Assembly: GCA_030220185.1 (NCBI GenBank)
Contig: JASPKZ010003845.1
Coordinates: 2,551,501-2,615,500 of the forward strand
Direction: 5' to 3'
Source: Diploptera punctata
Taxonomy: Eukaryota > Arthropoda > Insecta > Blattodea > Blaberidae
Length of the DNA: 64,000 bases
Of this stretch, positions 1-11,632 are shown in pieces; position 1 is the stretch's first letter; every line of letters starts with the position of its first letter. Below the pieces are notes generated by a model that saw nothing but the letters and a program-made list of their open reading frames with translations, was not told the DNA's origin and did no database searches. A program made the translations under genes and the position numbers.

Positions 1-71
1 CTTCAACCAGTGCGTCGTTCGGAATCTTTGCTTTCACTAAAGGAATACAAGTATTTTCAAGTTTGCATCTG

Positions 72-730
72 AGGTTCTTTATTAATGTTTATCATGCTTT
101 AATGTTCTATAGGATCCTTCCGCGTTTGTAGTTTATATAAAGACATATGAAAGTGACTGACTATTTAGCGTAAAATTCATTATTGCCTTCTTCGCAAATT
201 TGATAGATGTTAAGATAACTTTAGCATTAAATTGTTTAGAGTTGCCGAAGATAGCACTGACTTGTTAAATTAGGTTACATTTCTTTTCTTTTTCTTTAAA
301 TAGACTCTAGAACACGGATGCGCAACCTAACCGAGTGAGGCGAAAAACTCAAATCCCCATCTACCAGTGATGTAATGAAGTATTTACTATGTGGTTAGTG
401 CCAAATATTCATTACGTACTAATCACAAAGTAACTATTTCATTACGTCACCGGTAGATGGGGGATTTAAGTTTTTCACCTCACTCGGTTAAGTTGCGCAT
501 CCGTGTTCTAGAGTATATTTAGAGAAAAAAAACATGCGACATATATAACAATGTCATTGCCTTTTTTCGGCAGCATAAAACAATTTAATACTAAGGCCAT
601 CTTAACATCTATCAAGTTTCTGAAATGATTGTTACGCTGATTGCGTCACTTTCATATTTTTCTATATAAACTACAGACGCGAAATGATCTCATAGAACAT
701 TAAAGTAAAATAAATATTAATAAAGAACCA
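72..730. repeat. 659-bp imperfect inverted repeat (foldback or MITE-like element)
   Basis: The left arm opens with AGGTTCTTTATTAATGTTT and the right arm closes with its near-complement just before 730. All matching blocks share one symmetry centre near 401. The best-conserved part is the inner 200 bp (about 306-400 against 405-514), including CTAGAACACGGATGCGCAAC and the CATCTACCGG block; the outer arms are more diverged. No transposase is encoded. It looks like a non-autonomous foldback DNA transposon. I see no clear target-site duplication, so the superfamily is unknown. Confidence 0.8.
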
Positions 731-1573
731 ATGTTATTAGATTGTAGAATGTAGTAAAATATTCGACTCGGCCATTCTTCACTGCAAGCAAATTCCGTCA
801 TTTTGACGTCATGCTTACATCATTCATGATCCGCTTCGTGGAAGGAGACATGAAGAGATCAGTGGGGCATTTTGTCACAGATGCACTTCTGTGTCCTAGA
901 ATATTTGGTTGTATCCAGCAAGCTGTGAATTTTTATTGTGTTCGACATGTGTTTGGTGTAGAAGTTAATGTATTTAATTTAATGATATTGAATGGTTATT
1001 AATGGGAAATTGATTCTGGTAATGTGTTACCTTGACGGCCTGAGGTGATCCGCACCCGGAACTTCAGATTACGTCGCTCAGACGCTACTGAGTCAACTTG
1101 CTGGTATGTTGATGCTAATGATGTAATGATGTATCATATTTTACATTTATTTAATCGCCATTTTCTTGTATAAAATTATGTGCCTATTAAAACGTTTTTG
1201 TTTTATTAACAGTGATATAAAGCTGGATTAACGATGTAGGCTCTCATTATTATTTGGCTTGATCTCAATGGTATATTTAATTAATTTTTTGTTTGTTATA
1301 CACTCATATGTTGTTTTCATTTATAAGTACATAATTTTTTATCTATTTTTTAGTTTTTATATCTTACAACTTCTATTTAAATAAATTTATCTCTCTTTTT
1401 TTTGTAATTAGTCTCTCAGCAGATTAATTGATGACTTTTGTTCTTTTAGTTATTGTAACAATATTAATTTTTTTAAGTGTTATTTGTATAAATTTATTTA
1501 TATGTAGCCTACTTACAATTTTTTTTCTGTTATATCGTTTGTACCTTAGGTGCATCTGAACTAATATCTCTAA
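731..1573. other. AT-rich stretch without recognisable feature
   Basis: I see no gene or named repeat here. A 63-codon open frame at 811-1002 has no recognisable motif and no neighbour supporting it. The rest is T-rich DNA. Confidence 0.5.
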
Positions 1574-1861
1574 CTGGCAAAGTGATCCCACTACAGGCCT
1601 CAGGAGGGTCTTGGGGGTAGTAGGAGGTTAAGGCTCCTACTTTTCTAGACAATCGGCATTGTCAGCCCTGCGTGACGGCCGCCTTTACCCTCAGAACAAA
1701 ATTTTGGTACTCATTTCCGTTAGAGGCTGAGTCGACCCCAGGGCCATATTTCCGCCAGAAGGTTTGGGTCAGTTTGAAAATCCTGACCCAACCGGGACTC
1801 GAACCCTCGACATTCCGGCTTGTAGCTCAGTGCCTTAACCACTATACTACGGCGCGCCCAA
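1574..1861 (-). mobile_element. SINE-A copy, tRNA-derived retroposon
   Basis: Read on the minus strand, the copy opens with a tRNA-like head holding an A-box-like segment (TAGTATAGTGGTTAAGG) and a perfect B box (GGTTCGAGTCC). A shared body follows (GGGTCGACTCAGCCTCTAAC, GGCGGCCGTCACGCAGGGCT) with the terminal block CTCCTGAGGCCTGTAGTGGG. The same unit recurs at 44426-44723 and 53572-53756. This is the usual layout of a Pol III-transcribed SINE. It has no protein product; the short open frame across it is incidental. Confidence 0.85.
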
Positions 1862-2005
1862 AGTGGAGAAAGACCGTATAGAATTAATACTATCAATTTA
1901 AATACATTATTATTATTATTGATTTATATAGTTACTTGACATGTTCTAATTATAATATATTTAATTTTATAATCATTACGTAACAATGTGAGCTGTAGGG
2001 TCTTT

Positions 2006-2298
2006 ATGGGAAACCAGATATAATATGAACAACTAACTGTTGTAGATTGCAATGGGCAGGGCATGTGCACGAACGGAGAATAAAAGAGGGACATGGGACT
2101 TTGTTCAAGAAAATCAGAAGATGAACATCGAATAAAAAGGCCAAAAATGAGATGGGAGAATAATATTAACCACGATTTAAGGGAGGCAAATTATACATTG
2201 AATGATTTAGAAACATTAACTCAAGAGAAGAATGTATGGAAAGCTTATTAAGTCCGCGTGACTGCAAACTTCCGGGTATTATATTGTCAGTTACTATT
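2006..2298 (+). pseudogene. RTE-clade LINE 3' fragment, degenerate
   Basis: The translation gives broken pieces of the RTE C-terminal tail, recognisable from the longer copy at 9892-12003: RLQWAGHV-like, then RPKMRWENNIN, then the segment before the final AYVRAAMN block. Stops and indels break every frame. It ends near TATATTGTCAGTTAC, a decayed version of the family terminus. It lacks the RT and endonuclease, so it is a dead-on-arrival 5'-truncated copy. Confidence 0.8.
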
Positions 2299-2372
2299 GA
2301 AGCATATTTAATATTAATTTGTAAATTGATAACTTTATATATAAAGTGTACCTATTTTTATCTTTAACTCTG

Positions 2373-2411
2373 GAGAGAGAGAGAAGGAAGGAAGGAAGGA
2401 AGGAAGGAAGG
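2373..2411. repeat. (GGAA)n microsatellite with flanking GA run
   Basis: A GAGAGAGA run passes into about six GGAA units. The surrounding 2299-2596 contains nothing else I can name. Confidence 0.9.
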
Positions 2412-2596
2412 GTTAATGCCCTTAAACCCTACAAGCAAATTAATTAATCTGATAGCTCAAATCTGTCTTTATCCAAACAGAACTGAGTAAAAAAAAAGCT
2501 TACGATACATCAATACAGCGTATGATATACTACTTATTTTGTCTTGTTATTTTCTTGTTATTGAACTTATTATCAGTTAATTAAATAAAAATAAAC

Positions 2597-2831
2597 TGTT
2601 AAAGTTTTATATGATTTTCATATTTATTAAAATACAAATACGTTACAGCTGTTTCAGTATTTTGTTTACATTCAGTTGCATAGTTACAGTTGTTGTGTAC
2701 AGGAGTTTATGTATAATAAAATCCATTTGTAATCATGGTATTCATCTGAAGAAATGTACGAAGTACTGAAACAGCTGTAACGAATTTATGTTTAATAAAT
2801 ATGAAAATCATATAAAACTTAAGTTTTATTT
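2597..2831. mobile_element. Short palindromic Penelope-type terminal element with hammerhead-like core
   Basis: Two arms of about 65 bp (2597-2665 and 2765-2831) are inverted copies. Both carry ACAGCTGT and the ATATGAAAATCATATAAAAC block. Between them, at 2746-2772, lies CTGAAGA, a short stem and GAAAC. The same terminal block follows the Penelope-like element at 27955-29660, so I link this copy to that family. It has no coding part and looks like a stand-alone inverted terminal-repeat relic. Confidence 0.65.
2735..2790 (+). ncRNA. Candidate hammerhead ribozyme motif
   Basis: Core box 1 CTGAAGA is at 2746-2752 and core box 2 GAAAC at 2768-2772. The segment between can form stem II (GTAC-GAA-GTAC). 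GAAAC continues into the palindromic ACAGCTGT, which can form a short dimer-type stem III and leaves GTA at the expected cleavage triplet. The bases before CTGAAGA (TATTCAT) pair with those after the triplet (CGAATTT), apart from one mismatch, as stem I. Activity is not shown. Confidence 0.5.
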
Positions 2832-3150
2832 ATATTTAATTAACATAAAAATAGATTTTCTTCAAGTAAACGGCAAATCAGTTGATTATTTACTATTAGT
2901 TATATAATTATTTTTATTAGTTGATATTTTTATTACAATCCCACATTATATACTAAACATAGTGCAGTTTCCCCTAATTCTTCTTCCACTATAATGCTAT
3001 GGTATATTATTTAACGACGCTCTTTAAAAGTAAGACCATTACGTCGCAATTCAAATCTGGACGTGAAAGGACAGACCAATTTTGTTCAGACTTGAGGATA
3101 TTTTACGTTCCGTAAATTTAGGAAACGATATCCATAATTATTTTACGTCC

Positions 3151-3355
3151 TTACATAGGAAAACCAGAGGGAAAGTGCCCTGTAGGTAGTTCAAGAATGA
3201 GGTGGAAGAATAACATAACCATGATTTGAAGGAGGTAAATTACACAGGAGATGATTGGAAAACATTAGCTCAGGATAATGATGTATAGAGAGCTTATGTC
3301 CGCGCGACCATGAACCTCAGATTCGATAGTGTCGGTGAGTTAGTTACTTAGTAGC
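3151..3355 (+). pseudogene. RTE-clade LINE 3' fragment, degenerate
   Basis: It encodes broken GKPEGK, a RMRWKNNI-like segment, DDWKTLAQDNDV and the AYVRATMNL-like end. The family terminus TTCGATAGTGTCGGTGAG follows with the start of a GTTA-type tail. It is only about 200 bp, so it is a 5'-truncated insertion. The bases before it (2832-3150) have no feature I recognise. Confidence 0.8.
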
Positions 3356-4084
3356 CACTAGTCCACTAGGGGCCACTTCTACCATAATGCTTAAACGACT
3401 AGGATATTCTTAAACTGTAAATACCTCGTTTCAAGAAATACAATAGTCGGAAAAAAATAGTGAATGAATCTAAGAGGCCATGACAAAACATTCCTAGAAG
3501 ATGTGTGTCATGTAAGGTGTTCCATTATTTTTCATCATACTCTTTTGTTAGTCATAATCATTGCAATATGATTACTTTATAATAATTTCAAAACAGCTTA
3601 TATTACTACATTGCACTTTTGTTAGGCTAATAAAAAGCTTTTCCATCTAGAGATTCTTTACAACACACTAGTTTAACAAGTAGTAATTTTTTTATTACAA
3701 CCCAACGTCATATGCAGTCTTTTTAATTGAGCAATTGTTCAGAAATTGCTAGTAGTTTCGAGAGTTGTTCATAGATGGCGTTCAAGTATATTTTGTGACC
3801 GCTGATTTCCGTCTCTTTCCAATCTTGTAGCGCTCATAGAATGATTCCTAACTTGTTATAAATGCAGGAATGCTATTATTTGCTATATAAAATTCCTTTC
3901 CATAACTGAACTATAGAAGATCGTTTTGAAAAAAAAAAGCTGAATAAAATTTGCAATTTTGGAAACAACATACAAAGTACAATCCCATTAACGGATGCGA
4001 AAGAATGTATCTGGGGGAAAATGTGAGGAGAGAAGTTAACATTTCATAACATTGTTTCCAAACTAGCTTATTATAATTATGTCA
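3356..4084. other. No recognised feature
   Basis: AT-rich sequence without a credible coding frame, microsatellite or repeat shared with the rest of the window. Confidence 0.5.
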
Positions 4085-4510
4085 GAAAAACTTTGGTATT
4101 AAGAAATAGACAAACTAGAATACAAAGAGCGGAGATTAAATCTTTACTGGAGTGACTGTAGAGATAAGAAAAGGAATGAAGACCTCCGAGATCAGTTAGA
4201 AGTAAAATAAATAGCATGACATGACATTTTCAGTAAAATGATGCTCATTGAAAGGCCACATTAGGAGTGAAGATAAGATACACGTAAATAATTGCAAATT
4301 TCACATCTCCTAGGAAAAGTTAAAACAAAATGGATTCAACATCTTGATAGAATGGATGAGAGCCGAATACCCAAAAGAGCCTAGAATATGCACATGTAGG
4401 CAAGAGATCCCCATGAAGACCGTGAAGTTGATTATCATGATGAAGAAATGGCATGAACATAATATAATAAGAATGGTTCCTGGCCGTCTATCTAGGCAAG
4501 CTTTTTTTCT
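4085..4510 (+). pseudogene. Non-RTE LINE C-terminal remnant, degenerate
   Basis: Broken frames resemble the tail of the better LINE copy at 61440-62287: RIQRAEIK, then DLRDQLE-like, then KTKWIQHLDRMDESR followed by a GRRSP-like block. Multiple stops and frameshifts are present. This is the C-terminal tail after an RT domain; no catalytic residues remain. Confidence 0.6.
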
Positions 4511-4889
4511 ATAACCCAATTATAAGAGGGGATATAGGCAGTCCACATAGAAAATGAGGACAGCAAATGTAGTGAGTTTTTACAATGCCAGATATCTTAC
4601 TAAAATCTAGTTTGAGATATTAAGTAATTTATTACTATACAATATTGATAGTTACTGTACAATTTGGATAGATTTTTTCTGAAAAATATATTTTTTGTTT
4701 TACTTTTAAAACCAGCTTACACACTATCATCAATTTATAGGATGATAATCTGTTATGACTTGTGTGGAAAATCAAATACATACAGGAGAATGAAAGTGTA
4801 AATATCAGCTTAAAAAATTAAAAAACAAAATCTCTAGTCTCGGAACGGGGTCAGAAAACTTAAAACTTGAATAATAAGAAAAACAGATA

Positions 4890-5215
4890 CACGTTCTTTT
4901 CAAAAGCTAAAACTTTACAGAACTCTTACAAGGCCTAATGTATTTTGGAACCGAAACATGGGCAATCAAAGCAGCCGATATACAGAATCTTCGGGTTTTA
5001 ACAAAAAATGAGTAGACTTTTTGGTCCAGTATTTTTTTAAGAAGAATGGAGATTAAAAGTTGATGAATGTTAGGGACATGAGAATATTAAAACTTTACGA
5101 ATAATATGGTTGGGACACGTTGAAACAATGTTTAAAATAATTGTTATAACTCCAAAAATTGAAGGTAGAAGGGAAATGGGACGGCATAGGAAACGTTGAT
5201 TAGATGATACAGTGT
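4890..5215 (+). pseudogene. Non-RTE LINE C-terminal remnant, degenerate
   Basis: The forward translation contains LYRTLTRP, a GTETWAIKAADIQNLRV-like segment and, after frameshifts, WLGHVETM and a GRREMGRHRKR-like end. This is the usual post-RT tail of arthropod LINEs (YGSETW ... WYGHV ... GRPRKRW). No catalytic domain is left. Confidence 0.6.
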
Positions 5216-5905
5216 GAAGAGCCGGGCATGAAAAACTGTTATTGGTGTTAATTATGCAAATAGGTTAATCATGATTTTATGTTTTGAAAGTTTGCAATAC
5301 AGATAGTATAATGCCTAAATAAATGTTTCTTTCCTAATGTAAATGTGACATGTGTAATATCAATGTAATATTGTTAGATTTCACAAAACTCCGAGTTAAA
5401 TTTGTAAAAATGTGAATAAATTATTTTCAATCCATCAAAGAAAAAAAAATACTAATTGTACTATGCAGTAGTAATTTTTTACACACAAAAAATCAGGTCT
5501 GTTAGTAATTCCAATAAAGAAATTAAATTAAATTACTGATTTGTGCAGTTTTTGCAAAATCACAGATCGGCCATCGTCACCTTCAAAATGACCTCTAAAA
5601 GATGCGACGCAAAATGTCTTACCTCATGTTGTGATCCATATACTGTATACAACGTATCTAATTAGCAACATTATTATTATTTGTTTTAAACCAACCAGAG
5701 TAAGAACACTTAGGCCTAAGTCTTTTTGTTACAGCATAGTTTATGTATACTCTTATCGAGAATTCACGGTATTCAGTACAGATGAATAGGCCTACACTGT
5801 TTCGAATTACTAATGCATGTTTGATTTTCCAATTAATTTTAAGCAATAATTTGACTTGCATGTGAATGCAAAATATGTTGTTTTATTGTGTCTAAGTTAG
5901 ATATT
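5216..5905. other. No recognised feature except two TAGGCCTA octamers
   Basis: AT-rich and non-coding. The palindromic octamer TAGGCCTA occurs at 5711 and 5787. A (TTA)n array follows at 5906-5947. Confidence 0.5.
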
Positions 5906-5913
5906 ATTATAAC

Positions 5914-5947
<34 letters not shown>
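5906..5947. repeat. (TTA)n microsatellite
   Basis: About 14 uninterrupted TTA units. Confidence 0.95.
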
Positions 5948-5949
<2 letters not shown>

Positions 5950-6802
5950 GGAATATGAAAATTGGCCTATTCAGATACTTATTTCTTACGCCAAACAAGT
6001 ACATTCTATTGTGTCGTAAATAAGTTAATATTTTTTAGAGATAGGCTTAATCCTAAACGATTCGCATTTACCCTTTTTTTTTAAATGCTACAAATGTATT
6101 TGTTTATACGTTTCGTTTACATTTACATATTACAAATATATTGTATGTAATAAAAATTATTAGAAAGTTATATTTAAATCAGTGTTCCCTGTGAGTAAAT
6201 ATTCGGGAGTTATTGAATTGTTTTAGAGAGGAATATATTTATTTATTAAATAATACTAGGCCTTTTTATTTCAACTCTATCAAAACAATTTCATTCTGCA
6301 ACGTATACTATTTAATAATATGAATGCAGGATAATTTTCTTACACGTAGTTTATTCATAAAGTAGTACATTTAGAACACTTTTAATTTGAAGGGTTACAA
6401 CAGCTAAAATTATGACAATAATTATCAGGGCATGGCCATGAAAATAAATTAATTGTTCGTTGATGTTCGGCCTTTGTAAAGATTGATAATAATTATCAAA
6501 AGTTACAAAAAATATTGTTTAACCTTCTGGTCTCATATCAACACCAGTTACAGAGTCTTGAAAATGACAGCTTCGCTGCTGAAACATGTTGACCCTTTTC
6601 ATTTTGAATTGGTGAAATGGGTATATTGACTACACGATACGATTTAATCACCAAGAAGATCATTATATTATTAAATAAACAAAGTTTAATTCCGTATCTT
6701 CAGTGAATCTAAATCACTTAAAGTATAGATTTTTACGAACAACTGATATAGGGAAACCAGGGTCTCATTGCCAAACCAACATTTGTTTTCAGTTTATTTA
6801 CA

Positions 6803-6965
6803 TATATGGCCATCATCATCCTTATCATCATCATCATCCTTCACCGGTGTGGAAAACAATGGGAAGCTATCACACCTACAATTCCCTAATAAAGCTGCAA
6901 GCATAGCATGAAAATGCTATGATTGCAGTGAAGGACCTGCCTTCGGGCAGAATTACTATGGAGGA
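6803..6965 (+). mobile_element. SINE-C 3' part (5'-truncated)
   Basis: It begins in the CATCATC-rich internal segment and contains CTTCACCGGTGTGG, then the hairpin CTGCAAGCATAGCATG-AAA-ATGCTATGATTGCAG (given in parts) and the UUCG hairpin CTGCCTTCGGGCAG, ending ATTACTATGGA. This matches bases 22740-22915 of the full copy. The tRNA head is missing. The preceding 5948-6802 has no recognised feature. Confidence 0.85.
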
Positions 6966-7197
6966 CACACACACACGAATCTCCAATATTAATAGGCCTA
7001 ACTCCAGAAGAAGGTTTCTTTTTTATCTCCTCCTCACTGAATTGGGTCGGTTTTCCATATGTAACTTAATGGAATTGCCGTTGGAATTGGCATATTTCCG
7101 TCGAAGAGTATATGTGCGACTAACAGAAAATATTGGAATTAGGGACTTTTCATATATAGGATATGTGGACTTGATATTTTATGAACCATCTTGTTTT

Positions 7198-7198
7198 G

Positions 7199-7275
<77 letters not shown>

Positions 7276-7289
7276 CATCATTATCATCA
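7198..7289. repeat. (TTA)n microsatellite, about 75 bp plus TCA variants
   Basis: Roughly 25 TTA units pass into TTATCATCA variants. The array creates an artificial poly-tyrosine open frame, which is not a gene. Confidence 0.95.
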
Positions 7290-7659
7290 CATAAATAGAC
7301 CTAATAATTTTAACTAATATTATCACACCAAATTTTCATTCATTATCTAAAACTTTAATAATCATTGTGATTGTGTTTTAATGTAACATATGCTTGGGCG
7401 AAAGAGGCCACATGATTTCAATTCCATTAGACTGAATAAATAAATAAATACTAATAAAATAGTACTAAATTAAACAGTAAATGAGTTAGGGAATAGTAAT
7501 CCTGCTATTATTTTTACTTTGTTCTTGTTTATAGTTGCTTTAACAACTAGGTCATATCGCTTCTTTGATCTGTAAATATGTTCAGTAAGCTAAGTGTTTC
7601 TATTGCATGTGCCTTGTGTTTCTTGATTTTAATTTTTAACGATATTATGCAATGGTGAA

Positions 7660-7802
7660 TGTGATTTAGTGAGCCCTGGCAATGAAGATATTTCTTCTCA
7701 GTTGAGAAAGACCAGGTAAAATCCTTAATCAGGTTTGGGGGCACCGGGATTTGAACACGAATCCTCCCGAATACGAGTTTCTAAACGTTACATCCTTACC
7801 TA
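7660..7802 (-). mobile_element. SINE-E copy, tRNA-like head
   Basis: On the minus strand a head with GTATTCGGGAGGATTCGTGTTCAAATCCC (read as two blocks) gives a B-box-like GTTCAAATCC. A short body resembling CTGGTCTTTCTCAACTGAG follows. Related copies on the plus strand are at 47501 and 47970. The boundaries are approximate. Confidence 0.6.
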
Positions 7803-7932
7803 TCTCAGTCTTGGTTATGTCTATTTGATTTATTAACTGATATTCTTCTTATTTTGATGGTGACCACTGATTTTTTAAATTTTGTTTCGAGTTCCCTAAT
7901 AGAAAACTTAATTTTGTTTGAATAATCCTTGT

Positions 7933-8310
7933 TGTTTCGCGGCAGACTAGTGATTATGTTCCTTGTCTCTGGTCCCGAAGGTCGCGGGTTCAAACTCGGC
8001 CGGGGTCGATGGATTTTTATTAGGATGGAAAAATCCAAGAACGAAGTCGTCCGGGAGGGACTTTAATTGTGGTTACCGAGTCTGAAGATTTTCAGGCTCG
8101 TAAAAGATCCTTAAGCCTGAATAAAGAAGCCTCTAAGCAAAATTTACCGACTTCGTCATCCTAGTAATACTTTAGTTGCCTACTAGTTATCTCACTGGAT
8201 CGGTATGTAGACATTCATGAAATATTTAGGGAAATAAGCGTAACTAAATTAACGTGGTCTGTAGAACTACAAACAAAGCAGGGGCAACGCCTGAATATTG
8301 GACTTTTAGA
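7933..8310 (+). mobile_element. SINE-B copy, tRNA-derived, nearly full length
   Basis: Head: ACTAGTGATTATG, then GGTCGCGGGTTCAAACTCGG (B box GGTTCAAACTC). Body: GGGGTCGATGGATTTTTA, CCGGGAGGGACTTTAA, then the stem-forming TTCAGGCT ... AGCCTGAA. The same order appears at 49793-50191 and, reversed, at 58961-59349. No protein is encoded. Confidence 0.85.
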
Positions 8311-8936
8311 TAGAGAATCCTTGTTTTTCAGCATAGCAAAATTTGAATTGTTGATATTACTGGGACATTCAACGTTTTTACAATGTTTATCACTGTCAAT
8401 TGGAAGATTTAAAAAAATGCACAATTTCGTAATTTGATGACTTCCTAAGTTTTTCTTTGTGCTCTTTATACGGAAGGGTTTGGAATTTTAGTGAACACAT
8501 TGTTCGTAGAATGCATTAATTTTAGAAAATCCAGTTCAATTTTATGTTTATTGCAAGGTAAGATTTTAAAAGCTAGATTAGATGAAGATGTACTTAACAA
8601 CATGGGATGTGAAGGTTTGGATTTTTAAGTTACTCGTGCTTACAATATGATTTTATTAAAACCAACAAGAAGTTTTATCTCGATACAAATCATGATATTG
8701 GTTAATATTATTCATGTATTGTTACTGCGCAGATGTGTTGTAATAAAATTGTGCAATATTTAATTCGAGCTTAAAAGTAAGTCAGGTCATATATTATAAA
8801 CTTCTTTCGTAATTCCGACATTTTGACATCGATTATTAAAAAAATGTTCAATAATTGTACAACTGCTGTATTTTATATGGAATATCGTGGTATATAAGGT
8901 TTATGTAATTTGGATTCCATGAATATGATTATATTC
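8311..8936. other. No recognised feature
   Basis: AT-rich, non-coding; no repeat shared with the rest of the window was noticed. Confidence 0.5.
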
Positions 8937-9087
<151 letters not shown>

Positions 9088-9109
9088 GCACCAAAATACC
9101 TGGAAACCA

Positions 9110-9605
9110 AATAGGGAAAAAAATAACGAGTTTCATAATTTAAATATCTTGGTGAAATAATTGAGAGAAATGTAATCGAAACTAAAGCCAACAAAAGTAG
9201 ATGCCAGAAAATGGAAACAGGATTTCGGCTTACACACAACATATATAATAAAAAGTGCATATCTTTATATAAAAAATTAAAACACTATAACACTGTATTT
9301 AAACGCAGAGTGCCTCTATGGAGCAAAAACGTTAATTTTGAAGGGGGAAAAAATATTGAAAATATGAGGAAAAAATAATGCAAAATTATAAGAAAAAACT
9401 TAGATCCTCAAGTTATAGGTGGACTCGAAAGAAAAATTAAAATTATATAGAGACATTCATAGTGATTTTATATAAAACGAATGTTTAAATTGTATGGACA
9501 TACTAAACAAATGGACTCGAATAGACTTCCAAAGCGAATATTAGAATTCTACGAAAATAGAAGTAAGGCAAAGTGGATACTATAAAATGGATTGGTGCAA
9601 TAAAA
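9110..9605 (+). pseudogene. Non-RTE LINE C-terminal remnant, degenerate
   Basis: Broken forward frames contain FNLNILVK-like (from FKYLG), KHYNTVF..ECLYGAKTLILKGEK, LYGHTKQMDSNRLPKRI and KMDWCNKND. This is the post-RT tail order seen in other LINE remnants here. It directly follows the (AAT)n array. Confidence 0.6.
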
Positions 9606-9823
9606 ATGACTTAAAACTGGCATGAATTACTCATGAATGTATCATAGAGATATCTTTAGAATTAAGGTACACAAGTGACAGGTTGACCAAGAGGACAAAC
9701 CCAAGGGGGGGGGGAGGAAGGGAACATCATGGGCAAAAGAGAGAAAGAAAGCCCACAGTCATTAAAATGGACACATGGAGTAAAAGGAAACGCGTACTTT
9801 GCGTAGTCCTACATGGGCTTATT

Positions 9824-9825
<2 letters not shown>

Positions 9826-9863
<38 letters not shown>

Positions 9864-9871
9864 GTAATAAT
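9826..9871. repeat. (AAT)n microsatellite at the 5' edge of the RTE copy
   Basis: About 14 units. The RTE coding frame begins within 30 bp of its right end. Confidence 0.95.
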
Positions 9872-9891
9872 ACTGTTATTATTCTGTTGTA

Positions 9892-10896
9892 AGAAAATGG
9901 TTTGAAGTACTGGAATCTTCAGATGACAATGTGGCAAACGAAGAAGAAACTGATATAAATAAAGAATGGGAGGCTATAAGAGATACTATTAAATTGTCAG
10001 CATCAGAAAGCATTGGTTGTTTAAAAAAGAGGCAAAACAAGAAATGGTTTGATGAGGAATGTGCCGACATTGTAAAGAAAAGAAAGCTAGCAAAAATTAA
10101 ATGGTTACACGAGCCAAATGAGGTAAATTTAGAGCAATTGGGTAGTGTTAGACGGGAAACCACCAAGTTACTAAAGAGTAAAAAGAGGGAATATTTGAGA
10201 GAGAAGATTAATGATCTTGAAATGAATGCAAAAAATAGGAACATTAGAGAATTATATCAGGGAATTAGTATAGAGAAGAAAGGGTTTCAGGCTAGAACAA
10301 ACATAATTCGGAATGAAAATGGGGATATGATTGCAGACTCCAAGAGTATATTAAATAGATGGAAAAGTTATTTTAATCAGCTATTAAATGTACATACAGA
10401 ACAGGACATTGAGGAGGATAAGTTACAGACAGCAGAAATGCTAGTCGCAGAGCCAAGTGCATTAGAGGTTGAAATGGCAATTGAAAAATTGAAGATGTAT
10501 AAAGCATCAGGTTCAGATGAGATCCCAGCAGAACTGATAAAATCAGGGGGAGAAAAATTGATGGACAAGATACGCTGGTTGCTTAGTATGATTTGGGAAA
10601 AAGAAGCTCTTCCAGACGAATGGAAGGAATCAATTATCGTACCAATTTATAAGAAAGGAGATAAAACTGATTGCAACAACTATAGGGGCATCTCATTACT
10701 TTCAACTTCGTACAAAATTCTAACAAATATATTAGTAAGCAGACTTACTCCCTATATTGATGACATTCTAGGAGATCATCAATGTGCATTTAGAAGAAAC
10801 AGGTCTACAACAGATCAGATTTTTAGTATAAGACAGATTTTAGAAAAGAAATGGGAATATAATGGTACTGTACATCAACTATATGTAGACTTCAAA
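9892..10896 (+). pseudogene. RTE reverse transcriptase, block 1 (linker, RT motifs 0 to A)
   Basis: The open frame enters already in the linker (KWFEVLESS..., FDEECADIVKKRK) and runs through RT fingers: MYKASGSDEIPAELIK, EWKESIIVPIYKKGDKTD, CNNYRGISLLSTSYKIL, and QLYVDFKK with the first catalytic aspartate of motif A. The enzyme would copy element RNA into DNA at a nicked target. At 10892-10897 one A seems lost from an A-run, so the frame leaves the conserved AYDS continuation; the raw open frame runs on to 10968. There is no start codon because the element is truncated. Family RT assignment is secure; function is lost. Confidence 0.85.
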
Positions 10897-11134
10897 AAGC
10901 ATATGATTCAATTAAGAGGGAGAAGTTATATAGTATCCTGCTGGAGTTTGGAATTCCTAAAAAGTTAGTTAGACTTATTCGAATGTGTCTAAATGGCTCA
11001 ACGAGTAGGGTGCGTGTAGGCAAACAGTTTTCAGACACTTTTGAAATCCAGAATGGGTTAAAGCAAGGAGATGCACTATCTCCTCTACTATTTAATTTTG
11101 TACTAGAGCATGCCATTAAATCTTTAAGAGAATG
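10897..11134 (+). pseudogene. RTE reverse transcriptase, block 2 (motif B)
   Basis: After the frame change the RT continues as AYDSIKREKLYSILLEFGIP, then LVRLIRMCLNG and the motif B segment NGLKQGDALSPLLFNF. The frame then meets a stop at AGAGAATGA, while the conserved continuation resumes in another frame. This shows a second small indel. Confidence 0.8.
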
Positions 11135-11632
11135 AGGAAGGCTTACAACTCAATGGTATTAATAAGCTGTTAGTTTATGCTGATGATGTAGTACTACTGG
11201 CCGATAGCGAGGAGATACTAAAGGCCAACACGCACACACTATTGAGTAACACTAAGAAATTAGGACTGGAAGTAAATATCAGTAAAACTAAATATATGGT
11301 CACACGTAGAAATACATTATATAATGGAAATGGACAGCTAATGACAAATGAGGGAAATTTTGAGGAATTGGCTGAATTCAAATACCTAGGAACAATAATC
11401 ACAAATAGGAATGAGATGCACAAAGAAATTAAACATAGGCTGAATTCTGGAAATGCATGCTATTATGCATTGCAGAGACTTTTGATGTCCCAACTCCTTT
11501 CAAAAAACGTTAAGCTGAAAATATATAAAACTATTGTTCTACCAGTTATATTATATGGGTGCGAAACATGGACTCTTACTTTAAGAGAGGAAAGGAGATT
11601 ACGAGTATTTGAGAATAAAGTTCTTAGGAAAT
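11135..11632 (+). pseudogene. RTE reverse transcriptase, block 3 (YADD active site and thumb)
   Basis: It encodes NKLLVYADDVVLLADS with the catalytic YADD at 11176-11187, then NISKTKYMVTRRN, FKYLGTIITN and ILYGCETWTLTLREE. These are motif C and the post-RT region of the same protein as blocks 1 and 2. A T-run near 11630 marks the third frame change. Confidence 0.85.

Noticed and set aside
6919..7317. 132-codon open frame ending in a poly-tyrosine run
   Set aside because: It crosses a SINE-C tail and a (TTA)n array; the protein is a by-product of the microsatellite.
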